Positions 1 to 9,229 of a DNA stretch of 32,077 nt are shown here, piece after piece. Within the stretch, counting starts at the first letter, position 1, and every line of letters begins with the position of its first letter. The stretch is taken from contig WHTE01000021.1 of assembly GCA_009377845.1 (NCBI GenBank), positions 1-32,077 on the forward strand, in the 5' to 3' direction. The stretch comes from Nitrospirales bacterium (lineage in GTDB: Bacteria > Nitrospirota > Nitrospiria > Nitrospirales > UBA8639). A model generated the notes under the pieces. It did not search any database, was not told where the DNA came from, and saw only the letters and a program-made list of their open reading frames with translations. The translations under genes were made by a program, and so were the position numbers.

Positions 1-546
1 TGAGTTGGTACTGCGACTTGGTAAGTTCCATGGCCGCAGTATACAACATATATCATTTAGTGTTAACACGCCCTAGGTCAATACTCTCCTTCAGACCAAG
101 GTAGTCGTGGTGCATCTCGAAAACGGTGTCTTCAGTAATGGTGCTACCGACGGGAATAAAAATCACTCTCAAACCGTTTGAGATAGTTCTTAAGCAAACC
201 ACCTATTCCAAAACGGATCTTCACCGGGCACTGGAGGGCCTCGCTCTGGCGCTTCCGCCCAAGCAAATCTGGTCAAAAATTAATCACTGGCTTCATCATT
301 TGCCAACACGCGTGTGGACAATCAAAAGGCCCATGGCCGATCACCCGCGGGTATTTCCCGAACTGGTTCGTCAACGTTTAGATACCGTCCAACACACTAT
401 GGGAGAACAGCTCGATCGGCTTAATCAGCGGAAGATCGTAAGAAAGGAGTTGCTCAACGAATCCGCGCTCCCACCGCCAACAGATCGATGAGCTGTTCCG
501 AACTATTATCTCCCCGCCATACCGGCTATAGCTGAGCAAAGAATTC
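1..546. other. Unassigned stretch upstream of the STAND remnant
   Basis: No gene can be recognised here. One open frame at 126-491 (+) would encode 121 aa and has no good ribosome binding site. Its composition is unremarkable and I see no domain motif. It lies on the same strand as the NTPase remnant that starts near 547, so it may be the decayed N-terminal effector part of that protein. That is inference from position only. The short minus-strand frame at 378-572 looks like an antisense shadow. Confidence 0.3.
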
Positions 547-1797
547 GTGGAGCAGGCGAGTGCACTTGACAATTACTACACGATGGTGGATGGCATGGAA
601 GGAGAAGCGCCACCTCATAATATGGCGTTGATCCAGCATGGGGGCTTTGGTAAAACCCGGATGTCTGTTGAATACGTATGCTGCTTCGGGAAAAAACCTT
701 TCCCGGGCGAATCTTTTGGTTCAGTGCCGTAGAGGATACCGCTACACACGAGAACGATTAGTACGAAATGCTGAAATCTCTCAACCTGTCCCGCCAGCAA
801 AGTACCCCAGTCCTAGAGAACTGCGGTACAGCGGCAGGCAAGTCAAAACCGAATTTACACTTGTCTTCAAAAGCCTTTCGACAGATCAAGGCGTGTTGGT
901 GGATGAGAGAATATTCCCGAACAACTCTCCGGTCTACATGGATTCCCCAAACCGAATTCGTGGCCATCCTGGCCATCTCTTGGTTCGGAACCGATTCTTC
1001 AGAAAGTTTTTGAGATCTTCGGATCCGACATTCCCATCAAGGTGAAAAACGCTTTGAGATTCCGGTCGATCGTGAGTGCTGTCGTCAGTTGGTCGAAGGT
1101 GATACGGGCATTCCAATGCTTGGCATGATCCATCCTGGTGTTGGCGGATTTCATTCGGAGTTAAAGTCCCGATCGGGGCGAAGAGTGGCCCCGAATGGAT
1201 CTGGTGATATTGGAAATCATGGACACGAGGCCTTCTGTACTACTAAACAATGGGCATTGATGCCCGCGGGTCTGCCCCATGCGCTAGTGATCGAAGATCG
1301 TTTGAAGCAATCAGAGATGGCACCAGATACGGAAATCATCGCCCAGTGAAGGGTGAAGTGTGGGAACCTTGTTTATGGCGCAATCCTTTTAAGGCTGGCA
1401 CAATTGTATGTATTAAGGAAAAAGTGATCGCGTACGCAAAGACCGGGATGGGCGCGAAATATCCCGATACCTCCATCGTGGTGACCGATCTCGCCAAGAG
1501 GCTGTCTGAACAAGAAGGGTATGCGGGGGCTGGGGGTGCTCCAGCGGAAAGTATTGACTCTGCATCACCGTATCTTAGGCATGGAACATCCCCACACCAA
1601 TATTTCGGCCTGGAATGGCTCTTCTATTCTTTTGACTCTAGGAAAAGAGGAAGAAGCGAGGTAACTGGAGCGTCATGTTCTCTTGTAACTATTGAACTGC
1701 GATCCGATCCTTCCACCCTGAGGGCTGACCAACGAACGATTCGTGACCAACTTATTCAGTTGCGGTCTGATATATTCGACCCACAATATGAAGACCA
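547..1797 (+). pseudogene. Decayed STAND NTPase (NB-ARC-like P-loop plus TPR repeats)
   Basis: Fragments in shifting frames read like an NB-ARC/AP-ATPase followed by kinesin-light-chain-type TPRs. Near 628-675 there is a P-loop, HGGFGKT followed by RMSVEY, as in the GGxGKTxLAxEY of these ATPases. A frameshift near 700 leads to IFWFSAVEDTATHEND, the usual next strand, which ends at a TAG at 759. From about 1406 to 1535 a TPR reads KEKV..GAKYPDTSIVVTDLAKRLSEQ. An extra G in a G5 run near 1532-1536 moves the frame, and a second TPR follows (KVLTLHHRILGMEHPHTNISAW). Two in-frame TAA codons come next (about 1659 and 1680). A tandem GATCC duplication at 1701-1710 then restores the frame for STLRADQRTIRDQLIQL. 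STAND NTPases are signalling or defence switches; this copy cannot make a full protein. The effector domain is not recognisable. The boundaries are approximate. Confidence 0.72.
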
Positions 1798-1829
1798 AAT
1801 TTAATGACTTCTGCCATCACAACAATTGC

Positions 1830-3170
1830 ATGAAAGACTCTTCCAGAACTCCGAGCTGGAAAAACCCCACTCTCTCTGCCCTGAAGCGCCGCTTGGTACT
1901 TGCTTGGCAGTGGGTGGCATTGGGGCTCTATCTGGCTATTCTGGGTTGTCAGATGGGAGAGGTACGGCCAACGTTTCAGGATGAATGCGGGATTCTAAGT
2001 TCCCAAGTCGATTGGTCCAATCGGATTAAAGTGCTGAATCTCTTAAGCCTTGCCTTTTCCCAGGAATGCGATGGCGCGGTCATTGAATACGCCGAACGGG
2101 CGCAATCGGACTTTCGTCATAAGACCTTCTCGCTCTCTCGAGAAATGGCCACCGTTTTTTTGTCAGATGGCGTGCTCACGGAGTATGTGTTGGAATCGTA
2201 TGAGCGGGCGTATTTGAGCGTATTACTCGCAGCCAGTTATCTTAGGACCGGCCATCCCAAGGAAGCCAAAGTGGAATTACGGCGATTGGACCATGAACTG
2301 TTTGCGCCGCTGTATAATTTTGGCGAAGACCCGGTAAATCTGGCACTGTCGGCAGTGCTGTGGGAAGTCCTTGGTGAACCAGGAGATGCCCGAACCGATT
2401 GGATTCGAATGGCGGAGCCCGCCGGTTCTTCTCTTCTGCATGTGGATCCTACCCTCAAGGCGTTTGCTCAGGAGCAGGTTACCCGGCTGGATCAGGGTGG
2501 CCGTCCCATTCCTCGGTGGCAGGTCTATGGACTGGGTCGCTTTCCTGAGGTCGATTGGGACTTCAAGTTGTTTGGCTCTCGAAACGGATACTTTGTGATT
2601 CATCCCAAGCCACCTTTTCAGGAGGCGTGTGTTTCAAAAACCGGCCTTCGTCTTTCAACGGAAAGTTGGTTTGCCAAAATCGCGCACCGGCACGATCATG
2701 ACTACCACCCCATCTTGAACATTCAGAGTTGGATCCGTTTACCTATCGGCGTGGTGTATGGATTGGTGCCTTTTTCGATTGGGGCCGGGATAGCCGTTGG
2801 TGGATGTGCTGGAGCAGCTTCCCTTGGAGGAAGAGGCAGTGGAGATTTGTGTGCCCTGTCCATTCTGGGTGGCGCGCATTTAATGCAAATAGCTCCCACC
2901 GTATTTCAAAACACCGTACGTCCGGATTTACGACACTGGGAGCTTCTTCCAGCCGCTATCGTCCTGACCCAGGCAATCGATCTGGAGTCTGAGTCCTGTC
3001 ATACCAATCAAGTTCGGTTGCATCCCTTGGTGACTCGACCCCTTGTCTCTCCTCCCATTGATTCGAAAATGGAAACGCTTTTCCCAACCCTCCTTCCCAG
3101 CCATAGGTCTCCCTTTCCGGTCAGTGGTCAATTGCCGTCTACAAAAAGTGCGATCTTAATTGGTGGCTGA
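1830..3170 (+). CDS. Putative lipoprotein of unknown function (COG3014-like helical repeats)
   Basis: This 446-aa protein has a basic n-region, a hydrophobic stretch and a lipobox ending ILGC, which predicts a lipid-anchored exported protein. After the anchor, the region ESYERAYLSVLLAASYLRTGHPKEAKVELRRL (split here as ESYERAYLSVLL and GHPKEAKVELRRL) resembles the helical repeat of COG3014-type lipoproteins, in which a Tyr-Glu-Arg helix is followed by a TPR-like pair. A Gly/Ala-rich hydrophobic segment near residues 310-350 may insert in or lie against a membrane. The start is uncertain: ATG at 1830 gives the shortest n-region, ATG at 1788 and GTG at 1743 are in frame upstream, and none has a convincing Shine-Dalgarno sequence. 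It follows the NTPase remnant on the same strand. Function is unknown. Confidence 0.7.
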   Translation: MKDSSRTPSWKNPTLSALKRRLVLAWQWVALGLYLAILGCQMGEVRPTFQDECGILSSQVDWSNRIKVLNLLSLAFSQECDGAVIEYAERAQSDFRHKTFSLSREMATVFLSDGVLTEYVLESYERAYLSVLLAASYLRTGHPKEAKVELRRLDHELFAPLYNFGEDPVNLALSAVLWEVLGEPGDARTDWIRMAEPAGSSLLHVDPTLKAFAQEQVTRLDQGGRPIPRWQVYGLGRFPEVDWDFKLFGSRNGYFVIHPKPPFQEACVSKTGLRLSTESWFAKIAHRHDHDYHPILNIQSWIRLPIGVVYGLVPFSIGAGIAVGGCAGAASLGGRGSGDLCALSILGGAHLMQIAPTVFQNTVRPDLRHWELLPAAIVLTQAIDLESESCHTNQVRLHPLVTRPLVSPPIDSKMETLFPTLLPSHRSPFPVSGQLPSTKSAILIGG

Positions 3171-3430
3171 TGAGGGCTCATGGGATATGAAGAGTTGATT
3201 GCCAAATAGGGCTTCTTCCCCGGATATGATTTCCTCTGATGAGTTTATCCATTTGGATACAGCATGTATCGAAACGGAGAACGGCTGACGGAATGGGTAT
3301 AAAGAGACCTGTCGAAATAGAAGAACAAGGGTTGAAAATTCCATAGGTTTTTTCTTCATCCTCTGACTTATGTCATACTTCAGCATCATGGGAATGGGTC
3401 TTGCTTCTTGCTTCATGAAAGGAACCACAT

Positions 3431-3871
3431 ATGACGCACGCACAACTGGGAGATTCACGAATGTTTCCTCGTGGGCAAACAGGATTTGTCGGTTACCTCA
3501 GTCTTGGCCTCGCCTTGTTGGGTATGGGGTTAATGCTGATGGGGGCCAGCAAGGGATGTGCAGAGGCCAAACCCCCGGAAACCTTAGCCCCAGCTCCGCA
3601 AAGTATTTCGGTGTATGCCCTTTCGCGTGGGAAAGGGGTGCCTGAGCGGGCCAGAGAGGTGCTGGCCCAATCTCGAACTCTCCTCAAGGCTGCACAAGAA
3701 CGCGGAGAGGTCCTGCGGGTGGTTGAGCAACGTATTGGAATAGAAGGGGAGACCAGGCTCTGCGCGGAATTTTCTCATGCCGAATCGGCCGGTACTATGA
3801 TTGAACAAATTCAGCAACTTGGCCAGGGCGTGGATTTGATCAACGTGAAAGTCGAGCCGTGTCCACCATGA
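3431..3871 (+). CDS. Small membrane-anchored protein of unknown function
   Basis: The predicted protein has 146 aa. A good ribosome binding site (AAGGAA) sits about 8 bases before the ATG. Residues about 20-40 form one hydrophobic helix (YLSLGLALLGMGLMLMGAS), followed by a Pro-rich linker and a soluble C-terminal region with a predicted helix rich in Ala, Arg and Glu and an I-E-Q-I-Q-Q helix near the end. This fits a periplasmic domain held by an N-terminal signal anchor. It contains two Cys in the soluble part (CAEFSH and the terminal VEPCPP), which could pair in the periplasm. The 260 bases before it contain no gene I can support. I recognise no family. Confidence 0.6.
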   Translation: MTHAQLGDSRMFPRGQTGFVGYLSLGLALLGMGLMLMGASKGCAEAKPPETLAPAPQSISVYALSRGKGVPERAREVLAQSRTLLKAAQERGEVLRVVEQRIGIEGETRLCAEFSHAESAGTMIEQIQQLGQGVDLINVKVEPCPP

Positions 3872-3986
3872 CCAAATTCCATACCCCAAAGAACCTGGTT
3901 TGTGGTGTACGCCATCAATGAAGTCCTTTGGTTCTCCTGTCGATCACCAAGAGTGTTCCTCTCATTACTTTCAAAGGAGTGCAAAC

Positions 3987-5300
3987 ATGAAAAAGTGTCG
4001 GTTCTCCCTCACTCGGACATTGATCCTGGTATGGATGGTCACCGGCTTAGCGGCCTGTTCCCATCATCACTCAACCCCACGGCCAGGTGTTGACACTGGA
4101 CCCAAAAATTCCCCGGACCAGGGCAAGCAAATTTTGTCGGATAACGCAAAACAGAAACGAGACGAGTGGAAAACCAAAACCTTTGAGGAGTTTAAAGCCC
4201 AAACCTATAAAGAACCATTTGAAGGTGGGAAATATATTGTGAACGGTGATACCCCGATTCTCAATGAAAAACTCCTGCAGGAATTTTTTGAGACCCGTAT
4301 CAAGGAATCGATCAGCCCCGTCGAAGGGGGACGAAAAAAATTAACCGTGCATCAAGTCAATGGCCAGGACGCGGTCTGGAATTCTATAGAAAAACGGCAG
4401 CTGACCTACTGTGTCAGCAAAACATTTGGCACGAATTACAATCAAATGGTTTCAGATATGCAGGCGGCTGGAGGGGCATGGGAAGCAGTGGCTACGGTCG
4501 ATTTTATTCATGTGGCCGGAGAGGATGACTCTTGTACGGCGTCCAATCCCAATGTTGTTTTTGATGTGCGCCCGGTCAACGTGAATGGACAATATCTGGC
4601 TCGAGCCTTTTTCCCGGATGAGCCACGGTCCTCACGAAATGTCTTAGTGGATAACAGTTCGTTTCAATTGGATCCCAATGGCAAGCTATCGCGACAGGGG
4701 ATCTTACGGCATGAGTTGGGCCATACTCTCGGATTTCGTCATGAGCATACGCGACCGGATTCCGGCACCTGCTTCGAAGATAATAATTGGCGACCGTTGA
4801 CCAGTTACGATGCCTTCTCAGTCATGCATTATCCGCAATGTAACGGCCAAGGGGATTGGTCGCTGACCCTGACCAACATCGATAAAAATGGGGCAGCTTG
4901 TTTGTATGGACCCGCGCAGGGGTTCATCATTGATAGCTCAATTTGTCAGGGATCCGAAGAGCCGCCTTTACCCATAGCCTGCGGACCCAAAACGGAAACC
5001 TTTACCGGACAAAGTGTTGCCAAAAATGAAGAGAAAACCTATGGTCCCTTTGCGGTGGTTCCGGGAACATTAGTGGAAGTGGTCATGCATGGAGAAGCCA
5101 ATCCAGGGGATCCGGATCTGTATGTACGGTTCAACCAGGATCCAACAACGACTGCCTATGATTGCCGCCCCTATCTCTCAGGTGCGGAAGAAAAATGTGC
5201 CCTGGATGTGCCAACGAATGGGACTGCCGTCCATGTTAAAGTCCGGGGATATTCAGCCGCGCATTTCAATCTCACCGTGACTCACACCCCTACGCATTAA
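3987..5300 (+). CDS. Secreted metzincin metalloprotease lipoprotein with PPC domain
   Basis: A 437-aa zinc endopeptidase, probably lipid-anchored outside the cytoplasm. The start at 3987 is fixed by AAAGGAG 8 bases upstream and gives a clean signal (KKCRFSLTRTLILVWM) with lipobox LAAC. The catalytic motif HELGHTLGFRHEHTRPD begins at His242: three zinc His (242, 246, 252), the general base Glu243 and the metzincin Gly. The extended HExxHxxGxxHExxRxD form is the astacin-type signature. SVMHYP at residues about 279-284 supplies the Met-turn and the Tyr that is a fifth ligand in astacins. Residues about 340-437 resemble a bacterial pre-peptidase C-terminal (PPC) beta domain (GDPDLYVRF, then AAHFNLTVTH), usually cleaved off or used in secretion. 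Peptidase families M12A or M57 are both possible. The substrate is unknown. Confidence 0.82.
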   Translation: MKKCRFSLTRTLILVWMVTGLAACSHHHSTPRPGVDTGPKNSPDQGKQILSDNAKQKRDEWKTKTFEEFKAQTYKEPFEGGKYIVNGDTPILNEKLLQEFFETRIKESISPVEGGRKKLTVHQVNGQDAVWNSIEKRQLTYCVSKTFGTNYNQMVSDMQAAGGAWEAVATVDFIHVAGEDDSCTASNPNVVFDVRPVNVNGQYLARAFFPDEPRSSRNVLVDNSSFQLDPNGKLSRQGILRHELGHTLGFRHEHTRPDSGTCFEDNNWRPLTSYDAFSVMHYPQCNGQGDWSLTLTNIDKNGAACLYGPAQGFIIDSSICQGSEEPPLPIACGPKTETFTGQSVAKNEEKTYGPFAVVPGTLVEVVMHGEANPGDPDLYVRFNQDPTTTAYDCRPYLSGAEEKCALDVPTNGTAVHVKVRGYSAAHFNLTVTHTPTH

Positions 5301-5320
5301 GTGCTCACCACATCTGACAC

Positions 5321-5352
5321 CAGGACAGGGAGGCTCCGGCCTCCCTGTCCTG
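5321..5352. terminator. Strong perfect hairpin between convergent genes
   Basis: A 14-bp perfect inverted repeat (CAGGACAGGGAGGC, its complement at 5339-5352) encloses a TCCG tetraloop. It lies 20 bases after the protease stop codon and about 67 bases past the end of the converging FGE-fold gene. There is no T-tract on either strand, so it is not a textbook intrinsic terminator, but its place between converging genes suggests bidirectional termination or mRNA 3'-end protection. Confidence 0.6.
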
Positions 5353-5418
5353 CCTGATCCTATTGAGAATCTGGGGTAGGAATATTTTTCATACGGATTG
5401 AAGAGAGGGCAAACAGCG

Positions 5419-6303
5419 TTAGGGGGAATTTTTGGCGCACCGGAAACCGATGGTCGCGGAACGTTCTTCTGGAAAGGCCCCTCCTCTGGTAGCCGCACGC
5501 AGCATGACTGGCCGACTTTTCCATGACCCGCCTCGGACGACTTTGTATCGGCCGGATTTGGGTCCTGGCGGATTCCGTTCAGGCATGATGGGATAGTAAT
5601 CCGGTCCTAACCAATCATTCACCCACTCTGCAATATTTCCGGCCAGATGGAAGACGCCATAAATACTTTGGCCATCGGCAAAGCTGTCCACCGTGGCGAC
5701 CAGCGGGATCTCATGCATATGATATTGCCCGAACACGGCCAACTCCGGTGAGGGATCCATTTCTCCCCAGGGAAAGATTCGCGCAGCCTCTCCCCTCGCC
5801 GTTTTTTCCCATTCGGCTTCACTCGGGAGGCGCTTGCCATGGTGGGTGCAAAAATCCTTGGCCTCTTCCCAAGTCACATAGAGGGCGGGCCAGGGAGCGA
5901 GTGCCTGATCGGGGATGAAGTGAACACTGAGAAGATGCCAGATTAATCCTCGTAATTCCTGAGAGACCATGCGGTTCGTGTCTTGCAAAAACGTCAAGTA
6001 TTCCCCCAGACTTACTTCATACCGGTCGATGTGAAATGCGTCGATCCCGATGCGCCGTTGAGAAAATTCGGTGTCATCGTAATGGGTTTCGAAGCCATGC
6101 CCGCGGTCCTCACGCCGGTTGGTCCCCATCAAAAACCAGCCACCAGGAATGAGCACCATTGGGGAGGGTTTTGCGAACATGGCAATTTTACGGATGTGTT
6201 CATCAACAATGGGCGGGGGGCCTGTGTCACCAGTCACAGGATGGGGATTTACCCACACAATGCCTGTGGCCAAAAGAAGTGCGCCTATATAATAATATCC
6301 CAT
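5419..6303 (-). CDS. Exported FGE/SUMF1-fold (sulfatase-modifying factor domain) protein
   Basis: This protein has about 294 aa with an N-terminal hydrophobic segment (YIGALLLATGIVW) that acts as a signal or anchor. The FGE-sulfatase fold is clear: MVLIPGGWFLMGTN near the start, then the DRYEVSLGEYLTFL block, ALYVTWEEAKDFCTHHGKRLPSEAEWEKTARG, the FPWGE segment, GNIAEWVNDW, VVRGGSWKS and the terminal IGFRCAK. True formylglycine-generating enzymes carry two active-site Cys shortly before the last block; that stretch here (RAATRGGAFPEERSA) has none. It is therefore probably one of the many non-FGE members (binding or scaffold role), not a sulfatase activator. The start could be ATG 6303 or GTG 6327; neither has a strong ribosome site, and 6303 gives the better signal peptide. 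Confidence 0.8.
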   Translation of the reverse strand: MGYYYIGALLLATGIVWVNPHPVTGDTGPPPIVDEHIRKIAMFAKPSPMVLIPGGWFLMGTNRREDRGHGFETHYDDTEFSQRRIGIDAFHIDRYEVSLGEYLTFLQDTNRMVSQELRGLIWHLLSVHFIPDQALAPWPALYVTWEEAKDFCTHHGKRLPSEAEWEKTARGEAARIFPWGEMDPSPELAVFGQYHMHEIPLVATVDSFADGQSIYGVFHLAGNIAEWVNDWLGPDYYPIMPERNPPGPKSGRYKVVRGGSWKSRPVMLRAATRGGAFPEERSATIGFRCAKNSP

Positions 6304-6550
6304 TTTCTTGATGTGAATGCTTCGCACGAAGAATTTTTTGCAAAATCTCTTCGTTGAAGGAGCGCCTTTTGGGTTGGTGGGGGAAGTCTACGTGAAGGCA
6401 ACTTTAGGGAGCAAGCCGCACACATGTGCAATGTTGGCATAACGATTAAGGGCAAGACAGTTGTGATTATGGTAGAAGAAAAGAAGTTGTTGGGAAAAAT
6501 CAGGATTTTTGTCTCATGAGAGCAGAGGAGTTTAGAAAAAGGACGAATCC

Positions 6551-7705
6551 ATGAGAAGGTTGGGAAATCAGCGATTGGCGGGGTTAGCGCAATCAGAAAT
6601 CCGGGCGATGACCACAGCCTGTACGCGGGTGAAGGGGATCAATCTCGCACAAGGGTCCTGCGACACCGGGGTGCCGGAACCGGTGATTCGTGGAGCTAAA
6701 CAGGCGATGGATTTTGGTATCAATACCTATACCCGGTTTGACGGGCTTGTCGAACTTCGAGTGGCGTTGGCCCATAAGTTGGCGGCTTGTAATTCTATGA
6801 CGGTGAATCCCAAAACGGAGATTGCTGTGAGTGCGGGTGCGACCGGAGCATTTCAGTGTGCCTGCATGGCGCTGCTCAATCCCGGAGATGAAGTCATCAT
6901 CTTTGAACCGTATTACGGCTATCACCTGAGCACGATTTTAGCGGTGGAAGCGGTACCGCGGGTGGTATCGTTGCGAGGGCTTGACTGGAACTTTTCTCTT
7001 GATGATCTGGAGCACACCATCACGGAACGCACGAAAGCCATTGTGGTGAATACCCCTGGCAATCCGTCCGGAAAGGTTTTTACCTCTCAAGAATTGGAGC
7101 AGATTGCTGAATTGGCGCATCGGCATGATCTGTTTGTGATCACGGACGAAATCTATGAGTATTTTGGGTACGATCAACGAAAGCATGTGAGTCTCGGTCC
7201 TTCCCGGACATGGCGGAACGCACAATCACGATTTCCTGTTACTCTAAAACCTTCAGTATTACCGGTTGACGCATAGGACATGCAGTAGCCTCCCCGCAAT
7301 GGAGCGAGCTGATCGGTGCGATGAATGATCTTGTCTATGTGTGTGCGCCTGCGCCCTTGCAATATGGCGTAACAGGGGGTATTCGAGAGCTTGGTCATAA
7401 TTTTACCAGGACGTACAGCAATCCTTTCAAGCCAAGCGAGACCGATTTTGTCAGGTGCTTGATTGGCTGGGTTTAACGCCGATGATTCCCCAAGGTGCCT
7501 ATTATGTGTTGGCCGATGCGTCACGGTTACCGGGAGACACGGGAAAAGAAGGGGCCATGTACGTCCTGAAAAAAACAGGTGTGGCGGGTGTACCTGATGA
7601 AGCTTTTTTTCAAGCCGACCGGGGGCGGCAATATATCCGATTCAGTTTTGCCAAGATGGATGCGGATTGAATGAGGCTTGTGAACGGTTAAAAAAGTTAG
7701 GTTGA
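6551..7705 (+). pseudogene. Class I/II PLP aminotransferase, inactivated
   Basis: A fold-type I aminotransferase of about 385 aa is recognisable across three frames. The first 216 residues are intact (GINLAQGSCDTGVPEPV, SAGATGAFQCACMALLNPGDEV, EPYYGYH, NTPGNPSGKVF, ITDEIYEYF). Three single-base losses follow. One near 7199 moves to ERTITISCYSKTFSITG (the PLP-lysine motif SKTF). One lies in the T run near 7398 and leads to YQDVQQSFQAKRDRF. The last, near 7668, restores NEACERLKKLG before TGA at 7703. In the middle segment TGA at 7267 replaces the conserved Trp of the expected GWRIGHAVA. The PLP Lys lies after the first frameshift, so no active enzyme can be made. The start is ATG 6551 with AAAAAGGA upstream. 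The substrate cannot be assigned; it resembles the aspartate/methionine-type aminotransferases. Confidence 0.88.
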
Positions 7706-7733
7706 CTATCACCGTCACTGGGAAGAGGCTCAC

Positions 7734-8255
7734 ATGAAAATACTGTTCTTGCTATACAGTTGTTCAATGAAGAAGGGCACGTGGATGAGAATTCTCGGTG
7801 GCCTCCTTATTGTCACCAACCTTCCTGGGTGCACGGGAGACAGGTATCACCAACAGGCGGAAGTCATCAAAAGCCATGTGGAAACGTTCTATGGCCATTT
7901 GCAATCCCATCACGTTGACAGAGCCGTATCTGAAAATGAACAGATCGAGGTGATAGCCCTAAGCGCGGAAGAACGCTTACTCCGTCGTGTGGGCCAGATG
8001 AATCAGGGTGAGAAAACGCAGGAATGGAAAATTATAAAAACAGCCAAAGAAACGGCTGCGGAAAATTGGTTAGCTCTCGCCCGATATTTTTCGGAAACCC
8101 AACAGTATAACAAAGCCCGGGGCACCTACCGACGGGTTATTGAAACATACCAAGGCTCTCCCTACCACTCGTATGTCGATCGTGCAAAAACGGGATTGCG
8201 GAATGTAGAAGCCATCCTGGATCCCGGGGCTATTTCGAGTTCTCCTGAGAAATAA
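7734..8255 (+). CDS. Small lipoprotein with TPR-like helices
   Basis: The 173-aa product has a hydrophobic signal and a lipobox ending LPGC, so it should be lipid-anchored at an outer surface. The C-terminal half reads like a TPR or YfiO-type helical hairpin: ENWLALARYFSETQQYNKARGTYRRVIETYQGSPY, here noted as two segments, WLALARYFSETQQ and ARGTYRRVIETYQGSPY. This suggests a protein-binding scaffold. The start could be ATG 7734 (purine-rich GAAGAGG just upstream) or ATG 7767, which gives a more typical short n-region. The gene begins 28 bases after the aminotransferase pseudogene on the same strand. No specific family is recognised. Confidence 0.65.
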   Translation: MKILFLLYSCSMKKGTWMRILGGLLIVTNLPGCTGDRYHQQAEVIKSHVETFYGHLQSHHVDRAVSENEQIEVIALSAEERLLRRVGQMNQGEKTQEWKIIKTAKETAAENWLALARYFSETQQYNKARGTYRRVIETYQGSPYHSYVDRAKTGLRNVEAILDPGAISSSPEK

Positions 8256-8537
8256 TCTTACCGATTTCTGAGTTTTCTTCGCGAATTTTTTTCACTGGAG
8301 ATGCGAGGCTATTTATATAGCTTTATTGCGGGTATGTAAATTTTCTACCTAAGGTACTGTAACGGATGTTTATAGACTAGGGTTACGGTTATGAAATATG
8401 TAATTCCCTGATCTATTCTGTCCGAATAAGTTCATAATTCAGTTCTTACTACAGTCCACTAATATGAAGAAACTGGGTAGTAGTATTGACTATGCGAATG
8501 AATGGGTGGTTCTGAGAAGGCCCAGGAGTGTGTGGAT

Positions 8538-8945
8538 TCATTCCGCATACAAACTTTCTCCATCTCGGGGTGGACACCAAGCTTTTACCATTTGGACATT
8601 CTGAATTATGCAAGGGGAAAACCTGGTACAAAACCCTTGAGGGCCATAAGCAGTCAGATGTGACCCCACTTTGAAATCAGACACAAGCCCCTCAGGCCAC
8701 GGTGCTAATCCAAAGGTCCAATCTCCTTGCAGGCTTCGTGGGTCTTTATAATAAACATTAAAACCAATGAATCCTGCCCCAGTTGTTGTGCAATTAACAT
8801 GGTAGGGCGGTACTTGAAAATCAATATGAAAAATGTAGCCATCTTCCACCCAGGAATCCACAATTTCGATTTGTAGTTCACTAGCCTGTGCTGAGGTCAT
8901 CAGGCTCAAATAACAGAAAAAGGCCAGAAAAAAGCCCCGACTCAT
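8538..8945 (-). CDS. Secreted protein of unknown function
   Basis: From the ATG at 8945 the protein has 135 aa and begins with a classic Sec signal peptide (RGFFLAFFCYLSLMTSAQA, cleavage after AQA). The frame runs upstream to 9032, but those residues are not signal-like and the shorter start is preferred. The mature part is small and rich in aromatic residues and Cys (CTTTGAGFIG, GFCTRFSPC, KAWCPP), which suggests a disulfide-bonded extracytoplasmic domain. No motif lets me name it. The 282 bases between this gene and the lipoprotein that ends at 8255 are AT-rich and hold nothing else I can identify; the next gene on the same strand, ruvB, ends at 9230 after another 284 bases with no feature. 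Confidence 0.55.
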   Translation of the reverse strand: MSRGFFLAFFCYLSLMTSAQASELQIEIVDSWVEDGYIFHIDFQVPPYHVNCTTTGAGFIGFNVYYKDPRSLQGDWTFGLAPWPEGLVSDFKVGSHLTAYGPQGFCTRFSPCIIQNVQMVKAWCPPRDGESLYAE

Positions 8946-9229
8946 GGTTGAATATTTCCATGATGTTGGAGTCTTCCTGTGCGAAAAATGAAAGGATTTT
9001 AAGAAGCAACCATTCATAGGAAACCCTCTCAACCGGTTTTATGGATTAAACGGAACGGGTTCATTCATCTGGCGCATGGGCCGCTTTTAAGTTTCCTCTA
9101 CTATACCCGTTATTTTTTAAATACCGTCAATACGTCAAAGGAGGGGCTGGGATTGGAAGAATTTTTTTAATTGAAGGAGGAGAGAGAAAGGAAAAGTTGG
9201 TTTAAGTTACGGGGAGAAGGGAAGTCTTC

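Noticed and set aside
3156-3458. 100-aa minus-strand frame
   Set aside because: It overlaps the start of the small membrane-anchored gene and shows no motif or ribosome site.
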